17,523 bases of DNA from Eubacteriales bacterium (GTDB lineage Bacteria; Bacillota; Clostridia; Oscillospirales; CAG-382). The notes under the pieces are model-generated. The model saw only the letters and a list, made by a program, of their open reading frames with translations, did no database searches and was not told the origin of the DNA. The stretch covers positions 1 through 17,523 of the forward strand of contig JAQVQF010000016.1 of the NCBI GenBank assembly GCA_028701715.1, written 5' to 3'. The position numbers and the translations under genes were made by a program. Positions 1 to 7,012 of the stretch are shown piece by piece (the stretch's first letter is position 1; each line of letters opens with the position of its first letter).

Positions 1-328
1 AAATGAGGTGGATGTCTGTGTAAACGATGAGGACTGCGGTTTTCCGTCCTCCGTATCCCTTTTCATGGATATGCTCACGGGACTTGACCATATACGTAAA
101 AAAAGAAACTATAAAACGGCTCCTAAAAATAAACCGGTGCTTTTTGTTTCCGGCAAAGCTTGCCCTGTCGGGGGAATGGGAAAAGGAACGACCAAGGTAT
201 TCAAAGCCATGAAAAAAGCGGGAATCGACGCCGAAATCGTCCTTTACGAAGGCCGCCACGAGCTGCTTCATGAGCCTATACGATATGAGGTTATGGCAAA
301 GCTCTATGACTTTATATTAGGAGCTTAG
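1..328 (+). CDS. alpha/beta hydrolase (serine aminopeptidase S33 / monoglyceride-lipase-like), C-terminal part only
   Basis: The gene is cut by the left window edge; the frame is open from base 2, so the GTG at 8 is probably an internal Val codon and the true start lies outside. About 108 residues remain. They match the C-terminal third of lysophospholipase-like alpha/beta hydrolases: a CGFP..VSLFMDMLTGL segment, a strand VLFVSG, the PVGGMGKG loop and a final GRHELLHE carrying the catalytic His. In this family the loop normally reads SGDKDPVG, with the Asp before Pro as the catalytic acid. Here it reads SGKACPVG, so that Asp is a Cys. The nucleophile Ser would be upstream and cannot be seen. 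The gene ends 9 bases before the convergent histidine kinase gene with no terminator visible between them. Family assignment is good; substrate is unknown. Confidence 0.8.
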   Translation, partial: NEVDVCVNDEDCGFPSSVSLFMDMLTGLDHIRKKRNYKTAPKNKPVLFVSGKACPVGGMGKGTTKVFKAMKKAGIDAEIVLYEGRHELLHEPIRYEVMAKLYDFILGA

Positions 329-337
329 CAATGCCTG

Positions 338-1888
338 TTACTTGCTTTCGGTTTCGGTATATATTCCGAAAGTGACCTTAGCTTTGAACAGGTCGCCGTC
401 AACGCTGATATCCAAACCGCCGTTTTGAAGCTCCGCAAGGCTTGAAGCAATGGAAAGCCCCAGACCGCTGCCCTCCGTGGACCTTGAGGAATCTCCTCTC
501 ACAAAGCGTTCCGTAAGCTCGTCGGAGGATATGTTCAACACCGACTTGGAAATATTTTTTATAATAACCGAAACCGAGCTTTCTGTTATTACGGTATCAA
601 TATAAACGCGTGTGCCCGGCAATGAATATTTGCATACATTGCCGAGCAGATTATCGAAAATACGCCATATAAGCCTGCCGTCGGCATATATCGTTACGGG
701 TTCTTCGGGTATTGAGGAATGTAAAGTCAGGTGTACGGCGGCGAATTTGCCGGAATATTCCGCCTCCGCCTGATTAAGCAGCTCGCATAAATTGGTGGGC
801 GCAAGGTTTACGGTCACGTTTCCCGTCAGAGCCTTGGAGGCTTCGACAAGGTCGGTTATCAGCTTTTTCAGCTTTGCCGTCTGGCGTTCGAGCACGCCGA
901 TATATTCCTCCCTTTGTTCGGGCGTAATATCCTCGCGTTTTAATAAATCAACATAGTTGATAATGGATGTCAGCGGTGTCTTGATATCATGCGAAACATT
1001 GGTGATAAGCTCCGTGCGGAAGCGTTCGCTTTTTGTTTTTTCATTTACCGCCTTGGAAATCCCGTCGCTTATGTGGTTGAGATTTTCACCCAATTTTTTA
1101 AATTCCGAATACATACCGGTGGTATTGATCTTAAAATTAAGGTCGCCGCCGGCTATTTTTTCCGCTCCGTTTATCAAGCTGTCCGCGAAGATGACACAGG
1201 AACCCGCAACGGCAAGCAGAATAAACGTGATAACTATCCATATTGCGACAAGAAGAGTATAATTATAGCTGAAAGTGATAAAGGTGATCGCAAAATACGG
1301 GAACAGGACAAACAGAACTTTCCGGATAAGAGTAAAATGAACATACGCGTTGCGAAACAGTATACAGATGCGGTAAACAAGCGTATTGCGGTACAGGGTG
1401 CCGGTTTTATACCGTATAGCTGCGGATGTGAAAAATTCGGCAAAAATCAAAGAAGACAACAGCAGCGAAGGGCATATAATAAAAAGATTCCAGAAGCCGA
1501 ACTGCTTAAGGACCGAAAGGCATACCTTCGCGGCGATATAAATTAACCCGCCGATAACCGCGGCGTTAATTTCAAACGGCGGCTTGTCCACCGGGCGAAG
1601 TACGGCTTTTTGGCAGCCTTTTTTATATCCCGCACCTGTCATGACAAAAATCAAAAGCAGCACGCTTGCGGCGAGACAGGAAACGGCGATAACACCGAAG
1701 CCGTATTTCATAGATGAGGCAAATTTATCGAAAGCCGTACTTATAACGGCGTCCGGTTCGTAAAGATTATTTTTAATGGCGTAAAAAAATCCGGCGCAAG
1801 CCGCCGTGGCGACCGAAAGCGTCAGGCAGAAAATTCCCAACGCCGTATATTTAAGAGCGGTAATTCTTGTGAGCCTTTTCAACCGCAA
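338..1888 (-). CDS. membrane sensor histidine kinase of a two-component system
   Basis: 516 residues. The N-terminal half is polytopic, with hydrophobic segments near residues 12-36, 64-84, 108-128, 133-155, 188-206 and 210-235, rather than the usual two-TM sensor with an extracellular loop. A HAMP-like stretch (about 236-285) leads into the DHp helix with NVSHDIKTPLTS (phospho-accepting His about residue 300). The HATPase domain follows: N box with FDNLLGN (412-417 region), F box RFVRGD (461-466) and G2 box GSGLGLS (473-479). It should autophosphorylate and pass phosphate to the adjacent regulator. The annotated start is TTG at 1888, overlapping the regulator gene by 10 bases. A TTG two codons further in (1882-1880) overlaps the regulator stop as TTGA and is better spaced from the AGGGAGG ribosome site, so 1882 is a serious alternative. 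The signal sensed is unknown. Confidence 0.92.
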   Translation of the reverse strand: MRLKRLTRITALKYTALGIFCLTLSVATAACAGFFYAIKNNLYEPDAVISTAFDKFASSMKYGFGVIAVSCLAASVLLLIFVMTGAGYKKGCQKAVLRPVDKPPFEINAAVIGGLIYIAAKVCLSVLKQFGFWNLFIICPSLLLSSLIFAEFFTSAAIRYKTGTLYRNTLVYRICILFRNAYVHFTLIRKVLFVLFPYFAITFITFSYNYTLLVAIWIVITFILLAVAGSCVIFADSLINGAEKIAGGDLNFKINTTGMYSEFKKLGENLNHISDGISKAVNEKTKSERFRTELITNVSHDIKTPLTSIINYVDLLKREDITPEQREEYIGVLERQTAKLKKLITDLVEASKALTGNVTVNLAPTNLCELLNQAEAEYSGKFAAVHLTLHSSIPEEPVTIYADGRLIWRIFDNLLGNVCKYSLPGTRVYIDTVITESSVSVIIKNISKSVLNISSDELTERFVRGDSSRSTEGSGLGLSIASSLAELQNGGLDISVDGDLFKAKVTFGIYTETESK

Positions 1889-2577
1889 CCCCCTCCCTCT
1901 ATCTTATAACCCTGCCCCCAAACAACCTTAAGATATCTGGGTTCTGCGGGGTTAATTTCCAGTTTTTCACGTATATGCCTTATATGCACCGCTATGGTGT
2001 TTTCCGCGCCAAGCGGGCTGTCGTTCCATACCTCGCTGTATATGCGGGAAGACGAAAAAACGGTCCCCGGATTTTTCATAAGCAGGCGCAGAATGTCGAA
2101 TTCCGTCGGAGTAAGCGTCACGGCTTCACCGTCAACGGATACCGTTTTTGCCGCATCGTTAAGCACTATTCCGCCAATGGTCAGCACCTCCTCGGCAATC
2201 TGCGCGCCGCCCAGGCTTATATATCTTCTCAGCTGAGCCTTGACCCTCGCGGTAAGCTCCACGGGGTTGAACGGCTTGGTTACATAATCGTCTCCGCCTA
2301 TATTCAATCCCAATATCTTATCGGTGTCTTCGCTTTTGGCTGTCAGGAAAATGACCGGTATATTATCGGTCTTTCTCAGCTGCGCGACTGCGGTTATCCC
2401 GTCCATGCCGGGCATCATTATATCCATTATAATAAGATGTATTTCCTGCTTTTTTAATATATCCAGGGCTTCATTTCCGCTTGCGCAGCCGATTACGTTA
2501 TATCTTTCGGCGGAAAGGTAAATTTTTACGGCGGAGACTATATCGCGGTCGTCGTCACAGATAAGAATGTTGAGCAT
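1879..2577 (-). CDS. OmpR/PhoB-family response regulator (VanR-like)
   Basis: 232 residues. The receiver domain has the acidic pocket D8/D9, phospho-acceptor D52 in MDIMMPGMDG, switch T79 and K101 in VTKPFNP. The winged-helix effector domain (about 128-228) ends in the typical RHIREKLE...VVWGQGYKIE signature. It is a DNA-binding transcription factor activated by the downstream kinase. The ATG start at 2577 is preceded by an AAGGAAG ribosome site (2588-2594 on the + strand) and a good promoter at 2607-2635. Target genes are not evident; the divergent oxidoreductase gene is one possible target, by position only. Confidence 0.95.
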   Translation of the reverse strand: MLNILICDDDRDIVSAVKIYLSAERYNVIGCASGNEALDILKKQEIHLIIMDIMMPGMDGITAVAQLRKTDNIPVIFLTAKSEDTDKILGLNIGGDDYVTKPFNPVELTARVKAQLRRYISLGGAQIAEEVLTIGGIVLNDAAKTVSVDGEAVTLTPTEFDILRLLMKNPGTVFSSSRIYSEVWNDSPLGAENTIAVHIRHIREKLEINPAEPRYLKVVWGQGYKIEGGGCG

Positions 2578-2606
2578 CGCTAAAACTTCCTTTTTACATT
2601 TTATTA

Positions 2607-2635
2607 ATTATATAATATTACCTTTGGTAAATCAA
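2607..2635 (-). promoter_or_regulatory. sigma-A-type promoter for the two-component operon
   Basis: On the - strand, TTGATT (complement of 2630-2635), a 17-bp spacer and a perfect TATAAT (complement of 2607-2612). It lies about 30 bases upstream of the response regulator start and reads into it. Confidence 0.65.
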
Positions 2636-2674
2636 CTGTTTTATCAAATACAACGTATTATTTTATACAGCATA

Positions 2675-2703
2675 TTGACGAAACAAGCTTATAATGCTAT
2701 AAT
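2675..2703 (+). promoter_or_regulatory. sigma-A-type promoter for the Gfo/Idh/MocA gene
   Basis: TTGACG (2675-2680), exactly 17 bp, then TATAAT (2698-2703). Transcription would start near 2710, leaving an unusually long 5' leader of about 210 bases that contains the palindromes described separately. It is divergent from the two-component promoter 40 bases away. Confidence 0.75.
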
Positions 2704-2760
2704 TGTTAAAATTACAAAGGTCAAAATGTGAAAAAGTCATAGGATTTAAAGATTGAGGGT

Positions 2761-2778
2761 TTGGAAGCGCGCTTCCAA
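2761..2778. promoter_or_regulatory. perfect 18-bp palindrome, LacI/GalR-type operator candidate
   Basis: The 18 bases from 2761 form a perfect inverted repeat (half-site TTGGAAGCG) with the central CG typical of LacI-family operators. Flanking TTGAG (2753-2757) and CTCAA (2782-2786) extend the dyad imperfectly. It lies about 50 bases downstream of the predicted transcription start, where a bound repressor would act as a roadblock. The 341-base gap 2578-2918 otherwise holds the two divergent promoters and the stem at 2785-2825; no gene is seen in it. Confidence 0.55.
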
Positions 2779-2784
2779 GCACTC

Positions 2785-2825
2785 AAGCAACGCCTTTTTG
2801 TCTTTGCGGTTTAATTCCGTTGCTT
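2785..2825 (+). repeat. inverted repeat in the leader of the oxidoreductase gene
   Basis: AAGCAACG (2785-2792) and CGTTGCTT (2818-2825) form a perfect 8-bp stem with a 25-base loop, immediately after the LacI-like palindrome. It would fold in the leader RNA. There is no U-tract after it, so it is not a simple terminator; its function is unknown. Confidence 0.5.
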
Positions 2826-2918
2826 ATGCGTGACAGCGACAATTTTTTACAAGTCGAACCGTATTGTATATAGATCATTAAAAAATCAGCGGTTCGGCGG
2901 AAGGACAGGGTCATACTA

Positions 2919-3986
2919 ATGGATAAGAATGTAAATGTCGGTATAATCGGTACCGGAGGAATTTCCGGCTTCCACATGGCGGGCTATAAGGCCTGTAAAA
3001 ATGTCAATGTCGCGGCGGTCTGCGATATTGATTATGAAAAAGCCAAAAAATACGCCGAAAGACACGGCGTCGCCCGTGTTTACGCGGATTATAACGAAAT
3101 GCTCGCCAACGAAAAGCTCGACGCGGTTTCGGTTTGCACCTGGAACGCCGCTCACAAAGCTCCCGCGGTCGCGGCGCTTAACGCCGGCGTCAACGTGATA
3201 TGCGAAAAGCCCATGGCGATGAACCGGTTTGAGGCTCAGGAAATGCTTGAAGCTTCCGAAAAATCCGGCAAGCTTTTAATGATAGGCTTTGTCCGCCGTT
3301 TCGGCAACGATGCCGCGATACTTAAAAAATTCATAGACGAAGGCACCATGGGCGATGTTTATTACGCCAAGGCGACCTATCTCCGCCGCAACGGCTGCCC
3401 CGGCAGATGGTTCGGCGACAAGGAATATTCCGGCGGCGGACCGCTTATCGATCTGGGTGTGCATGTAATGGACCTCGTCCGCTATCTCTGCCATAACCCC
3501 AAACCCGTTTCGGCCTACGGCTTCACCTACGACAACCTCGGCTTCAACCGCGCAGGCGGCGGGCAGAGCTGGATTGCTTCGGATTCCTCCGCGGTCAGGG
3601 AATTTAAATATAATGTCGAGGATTTCGTCGGCGCCACCATAAAATTCGACAACGGTCTAACCATGAACGTGGAAGCAAGCTTCAATCTCAACGTCAAGCA
3701 CGACGTCGGCAGCATTGAGCTGTTCGGAACCAAATCCGGCGCTAAGATAGACCCGCAGATAGAGCTTTTTACCGATATGAACGGAATGCTCGTGGATGTG
3801 AAGCCCTGCGGTGACACCGGGCTTTCCTTCAACGGATTGTTCGAGAACGAAATATCCCATTTCGTCGATTGCGTCGCCAACGGTACGCCCTGCCGCGCTC
3901 CCGCGGAAGACGGCTTGACGCTCATGAAGATGATAGACGCCATATACGAATCCGCCAAGACGGGCAAGCTGGTCAAAATAAAATAA
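2919..3986 (+). CDS. Gfo/Idh/MocA-family NAD(P)-dependent oxidoreductase
   Basis: 355 residues, the usual length for the family. The N-terminal Rossmann fold has the dinucleotide loop GTGGIS (11-16), the acidic CDID after strand 2, and the EKP signature (96-98) supplying the active-site Lys. The C-terminal alpha/beta domain carries GGGPLIDLGVHVMD (172-185), with the D178/H182 pair typical of sugar- and inositol-type dehydrogenases. Members oxidise or reduce hydroxyl groups of sugars, inositols or sugar derivatives in the cytoplasm; the substrate cannot be read from sequence. It is a single-gene transcription unit with its own promoter, a LacI-type palindrome in its leader and a strong terminator after the stop, which fits carbohydrate-responsive control. 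Start ATG at 2919 follows the purine-rich AAGGACAGGG (2901-2910). Confidence 0.93.
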   Translation: MDKNVNVGIIGTGGISGFHMAGYKACKNVNVAAVCDIDYEKAKKYAERHGVARVYADYNEMLANEKLDAVSVCTWNAAHKAPAVAALNAGVNVICEKPMAMNRFEAQEMLEASEKSGKLLMIGFVRRFGNDAAILKKFIDEGTMGDVYYAKATYLRRNGCPGRWFGDKEYSGGGPLIDLGVHVMDLVRYLCHNPKPVSAYGFTYDNLGFNRAGGGQSWIASDSSAVREFKYNVEDFVGATIKFDNGLTMNVEASFNLNVKHDVGSIELFGTKSGAKIDPQIELFTDMNGMLVDVKPCGDTGLSFNGLFENEISHFVDCVANGTPCRAPAEDGLTLMKMIDAIYESAKTGKLVKIK

Positions 3987-3987
3987 C

Positions 3988-4018
3988 AAAAAGCCTCCGT
4001 ATTTTTCGGAGGCTTTTT
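3988..4018. terminator. bidirectional rho-independent terminator
   Basis: AAAAAGCCTCCG (3988-3999) and CGGAGGCTTTTT (4007-4018) form a perfect 12-bp stem with a 7-base loop. T-runs on both strands let it serve both the oxidoreductase gene (+) and the convergent lipoprotein gene (-). Confidence 0.92.
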
Positions 4019-4035
4019 TATGAGCGTTTCGTCAG

Positions 4036-4980
4036 CTAATTAATGTCCGCTTTTTTCTCCGTCAACGGGTTGCCGTATTTCACCGTTACAGCACAGAGCA
4101 ACGCATATGCCGTGGCGTCGGCATTTGCTATTTGGTCGGCGGAATACTCTTTATAGCCCGCGAACTTACCGGCGTCGGTTAAGGTAAAGGTATTTACTCC
4201 GTTAAGCAAACAAAGGGCATTGTCGCCTTCTGTTGTCATACCCGCTGAAAGCAGAGAAGTGAGACATACGGCGGTTGCCGACGCGCTCGCTTTACCGTAA
4301 TAATCGTTTACAGTAAAGCTGTTGTCTTCGTTTATTTGGTAAAAAAGATATATCATCGTGGAGTCGTTTATGGTATCGTTATATTTTGCGCTCCATACCG
4401 CAGGCCTTATGGTCTGATACGCCATCAGAGCGAAAGCCGCCGCTTCAATATTAATCGTTGCCGTTTCGCCGCCGATTATGGGATAATCGTAAAAGCCGCC
4501 GGACACGGCATCCTGACGCGTCAGCAGATTATCCGCGACCGATGTCATATCGAAGTCTCTTTCATAAAGCATAAGCGCTATGACAATTTTGGAAAGCTCG
4601 GTTGTGGAGATACTGTCCGTATCGTCAAGATATTTGTTAAGATAACCCAAATATCTTTCGGTGTCGCATTCCGAAACATCGCAGCCGGCCTTGCCGAGAA
4701 AATATACCGATATTAAAAATTCGGTATAGGATTTCAACCCCGTTGAAGGAGCGGCAACGAGCGCCGACCAGTCGCAGGAGGTCATGTCGAAACCCGCCGC
4801 ACACAGCGCGGCGGCTTCTTTATAATCGGTTAGCTTTCTGCCGGCATAATATCCCGTAAGATTCCGACATATCTCATCCGCCATTTCATATCCGGTTTTT
4901 TCTGTTTCAACCGTTTTGTCGCAGGCGGTGAAAGAAAATATAACAACGACAGCGAGCAGTACATAAACGATTCTTTTCAA
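4036..4980 (-). CDS. predicted lipoprotein with alpha/alpha-toroid (prenyltransferase/squalene-oxidase repeat-like) fold
   Basis: 314 residues. It has a type II signal peptide: MKR, hydrophobic core 4-17 and lipobox-like FTAC with the lipidated Cys at 20, so it should be anchored on the outer face of the membrane. The mature part is almost all helical, with recurrent small-residue helices such as EAAAFALMAYQ, ASATAVCLTSLLSAG and DATAYALLCAV. These resemble the paired helices of squalene-cyclase/prenyltransferase repeat proteins, which in extracytoplasmic Firmicute proteins are often non-enzymatic. No DxDD or zinc-site motif is visible, so I do not propose an enzyme activity. The TTG start at 4980 has AGAGGTG well placed upstream. 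It follows rplL on the same strand, 105 bases away, where rpoB would normally be. Fold is inferred; the lipoprotein call is firm. Confidence 0.75.
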   Translation of the reverse strand: MKRIVYVLLAVVVIFSFTACDKTVETEKTGYEMADEICRNLTGYYAGRKLTDYKEAAALCAAGFDMTSCDWSALVAAPSTGLKSYTEFLISVYFLGKAGCDVSECDTERYLGYLNKYLDDTDSISTTELSKIVIALMLYERDFDMTSVADNLLTRQDAVSGGFYDYPIIGGETATINIEAAAFALMAYQTIRPAVWSAKYNDTINDSTMIYLFYQINEDNSFTVNDYYGKASASATAVCLTSLLSAGMTTEGDNALCLLNGVNTFTLTDAGKFAGYKEYSADQIANADATAYALLCAVTVKYGNPLTEKKADIN

Positions 4981-5003
4981 AAATACACCTCTATAATGAA
5001 CAG

Positions 5004-5044
5004 GGCATAATGCCGCAGAGATATTATATCCGCCGCATTATGCC
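5004..5044. repeat. long-stem hairpin between rplL and the lipoprotein gene
   Basis: GGCATAATGC (5004-5013) pairs with GCATTATGCC (5035-5044), extended by two more pairs after one mismatch. There is no U-tract on either strand. It may attenuate, protect or process the 3' end of the ribosomal-protein mRNA. A smaller palindrome, ATCCGT-AA-ACGGAT (5073-5086), abuts the rplL stop. Confidence 0.55.
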
Positions 5045-5085
5045 TTATGTTTTGATTATCTGTATAAATTTTATCCGTAAACGGA

Positions 5086-5463
5086 TTACTTAACGGTAAC
5101 CTGACCGCCGACTTCTTCAAGCTGCTTTTTGATGCCTTCGGCTTCTTCCTTGGAAACGCCGGTCTTGACAGCCTTGGGAGCTGCGGTGACGAGATCCTTT
5201 GCTTCGCCGAGAGAAAGCCCGGTGATGTCCTTAACGACCTTTATAACCTTGAGCTTTGCGGCCGCGTCGAATCCGGTGAGTTCAACGTCGAATTCGGTCT
5301 TTTCTTCAACTACGGGAGCCGCTGCGGCGGGACCTGCGGCAACCGCTACGGGAGCGGCGGAAACGCCGAATTCAGCCTCGAGAGCCTTAACAAGCTCGGC
5401 GACCTCAAGAATAGTCATTGATTTTACGATTTCAAGTATTTGTGTTGCTTTTTCGTTAGCCAT
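5086..5463 (-). CDS. rplL: 50S ribosomal protein L7/L12
   Basis: 125 residues, standard length. The N-terminal dimerisation helices (1-33) contain the SMTILEVAELVKALEAEFGV signature. An Ala/Pro/Val-rich flexible hinge (35-52) leads to the C-terminal domain (55-125) with EKTEFDVEL, KVIKVVK and GLSLGEAKDLV, the surface that recruits translation GTPases. Multiple copies bind L10 to form the ribosomal stalk. It is the last ribosomal gene of the operon, 33 bases after rplJ, and starts at ATG with a GGAGG site. The usual downstream neighbour rpoB is not present. Confidence 0.98.
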   Translation of the reverse strand: MANEKATQILEIVKSMTILEVAELVKALEAEFGVSAAPVAVAAGPAAAAPVVEEKTEFDVELTGFDAAAKLKVIKVVKDITGLSLGEAKDLVTAAPKAVKTGVSKEEAEGIKKQLEEVGGQVTVK

Positions 5464-5496
5464 TGTTATAATCCTCCATTTTTATATTGCCGATTG

Positions 5497-6027
5497 TTAT
5501 TCGGCTGCGGGAGCCGCTTCCGCTGAAGAGCTTTCACCGCTTTTGTCTATGATTGCCTGAAGAGCGTATGCGAGGTTGTAGAGAGAAGACTGGAACGAAC
5601 CGAGCATTTTTGCGATAAGAGTTTCAAAGCCGGGGATTTCAGCCAAAGCTTTTACTCCGTTGGGGTCGAGCAGCTCGCCTTCGACGAATCCGGCCTTGAT
5701 GACATAATTGTCATGCTTGGACGCGTATGCGTTTAAAATCTTTGCGGCCGCTATGGGATCGCTGTTGGAAACGGCGAGCGCGGTCATGCCTTCCAGAACC
5801 TCTTTGAGTTTTCCGTATCCGATTTCGTCGCAGGCCTTTGCTGTGAGGGTGTTTTTGATAACCGAATATTCGACGCCGGCTTTGCGAAGCTCGGCTCTCA
5901 GCTTGGTATCGTCCTCCACGTTTATACCCTTGTAATCTACGATTACGCCGGCAACCGCGTTTTGCATTTTGGCTGCGAGATCGGAAACTATTTTTTTCTT
6001 TTGTTCAAGAACTTGTGCGTTTGCCAA
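5497..6027 (-). CDS. rplJ: 50S ribosomal protein L10
   Basis: 176 residues. The N-terminal rRNA-binding domain has VSDLAAKMQNAVAGVIVDYKGI and the ELRKAGVEYSVIKNTL motif. The C-terminal helix, which docks L7/L12 dimers, ends in an Ala/Glu-rich tail. The start is TTG at 6027, preceded by GGAGGTG; no better ATG is in frame. Expression should be controlled by the dedicated promoter and the leader/attenuator just upstream, where L10 (with L12) is known to bind its own mRNA in Firmicutes. Confidence 0.98.
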   Translation of the reverse strand: MANAQVLEQKKKIVSDLAAKMQNAVAGVIVDYKGINVEDDTKLRAELRKAGVEYSVIKNTLTAKACDEIGYGKLKEVLEGMTALAVSNSDPIAAAKILNAYASKHDNYVIKAGFVEGELLDPNGVKALAEIPGFETLIAKMLGSFQSSLYNLAYALQAIIDKSGESSSAEAAPAAE

Positions 6028-6085
6028 ATAGTTTCACCTCCGGGTTGAATTTTAGCGCTGACTTGCTGACATGGGTAATACCGTT

Positions 6086-6114
6086 AAAAAAGCTCCCGCG
6101 TCGGCCGCGGGAGC
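6086..6114 (-). terminator. attenuator (intrinsic terminator) in the L10 leader
   Basis: Read on the - strand, GCTCCCGCG and CGCGGGAGC form a perfect 9-bp GC-rich stem with a 5-base loop, directly followed by six U residues. It lies upstream of rplJ, inside the leader driven by the promoter at 6234-6262, so it is an attenuator rather than the end of the operon. Confidence 0.85.
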
Positions 6115-6226
6115 ATAATAAGACTAAATAATAATCTTAATAACGATCTGACGGTCCTCGGCCGGCGGCTTATGCCTTTAAACACCAACGGTGTACCAAC
6201 TGTCTGCGAACTTATATTTATTTATG
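6086..6226 (-). ncRNA. L10 ribosomal-protein leader (autoregulatory mRNA structure)
   Basis: This stretch of the rplA-rplJ gap fits the L10-leader family. On the - strand it holds GCAGACAGTTGGTACACC, then the GTTGGTGTTTAAAGG stretch, then GGCCGAGGAC, resembling the conserved GACAG..GGU and CUGCCGAGGU elements of known L10 leaders. It is followed by the attenuator stem. Known leaders bind the L10-L12 complex to shut off excess synthesis. Position and the two motifs support the call; a covariance-model match was not run. Confidence 0.75.
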
Positions 6227-6233
6227 CTTGACA

Positions 6234-6262
6234 AGTATACCACAGGAAAGGGGGAATGTCAA
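6234..6262 (-). promoter_or_regulatory. consensus sigma-A promoter for rplJ-rplL
   Basis: On the - strand: perfect TTGACA (complement of 6257-6262), 17-bp spacer, TATACT (complement of 6234-6239). It lies just downstream of rplA and starts the L10 leader transcript, making rplJL separately controllable from the upstream genes. Confidence 0.85.
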
Positions 6263-6306
6263 GACATTTTAAAGCGTTGACCGATATTTTACGATATTTT
6301 TACTTA

Positions 6307-6999
6307 TCAGACAATCTTTGTGGTACCGATTTTTATTCCGGGACCCATTGTGGATGTTACCACGCAGGATTTAATATATTGACCTTTCGCCGCTGCGGGC
6401 TTGGCTTTTATAACCGCGCCGAGCAGGGTGTTGAAGTTTTCCTGCAGCTTTTCGGTACCGAAGGATACCTTGCCGATAGGGCAGTGAATGATATTGGTTT
6501 TGTCAAGACGGTATTCGATCTTACCGGCCTTCGCATCTCTGACGGCCCTTGCGATATCCATGGTGACCGTTCCGGCTTTGGGGTTAGGCATAAGTCCCTT
6601 GGGGCCGAGTATACGGCCGAGACGTCCGATAACGCCCATCATGTCGGGAGTGGCGATGATTACGTCGTAATCAAACCAGTTTTCCTTTTGAATCTTCTGT
6701 ACAAGGTCTTCCGCGCCGACAAAATCGCTTCCGGCTTCCTCCGCGTCCTTGGCCTTGTCACCCTTTGCGAAAACGAGGGTTCTGACCTTTTTACCGGTAC
6801 CGTTGGGAAGGACTACCGCGCCTCTGACCTGTTGGTCAGCATGGCGGGAATCGACACCGAGACGGATATGAACCTCGACTGTTTCGTCGAATTTTGCTTT
6901 TGCGACGCTGCAGGCAAGCGAAAGAGCCTCGTTAGCTTCATACAGCTTGGCTTTTTCTATAGCCGCGGCGGCGTTTTTGTAGTTTTTGCCTCTCTTCAT
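6307..6999 (-). CDS. rplA: 50S ribosomal protein L1
   Basis: 230 residues from the ATG at 6999. I prefer this start because AAGGAGGGTG sits just upstream and family members begin MKRGKNY; an in-frame start at 7023 would overlap rplK. Recognisable parts are VRGAVVLPNGTGK, the domain II segment GRLGRILGPKGLMPNPK and the C-terminal GPGIKIGT. L1 binds 23S rRNA at the mobile E-site stalk and can repress its own operon. The gap to rplK is 13 bases, so the pair is translationally close. The stop lies 44 bases before the -35 of the rplJ promoter. Confidence 0.97.
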   Translation of the reverse strand: MKRGKNYKNAAAAIEKAKLYEANEALSLACSVAKAKFDETVEVHIRLGVDSRHADQQVRGAVVLPNGTGKKVRTLVFAKGDKAKDAEEAGSDFVGAEDLVQKIQKENWFDYDVIIATPDMMGVIGRLGRILGPKGLMPNPKAGTVTMDIARAVRDAKAGKIEYRLDKTNIIHCPIGKVSFGTEKLQENFNTLLGAVIKAKPAAAKGQYIKSCVVTSTMGPGIKIGTTKIV

Positions 7000-7012
7000 T
7001 AATTCACCCTCC

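Noticed and set aside
6256..7002. 248-codon open frame on the + strand opposite rplA
   Set aside because: It lies antisense to a clear L1 gene and has no ribosome site or recognisable domain.
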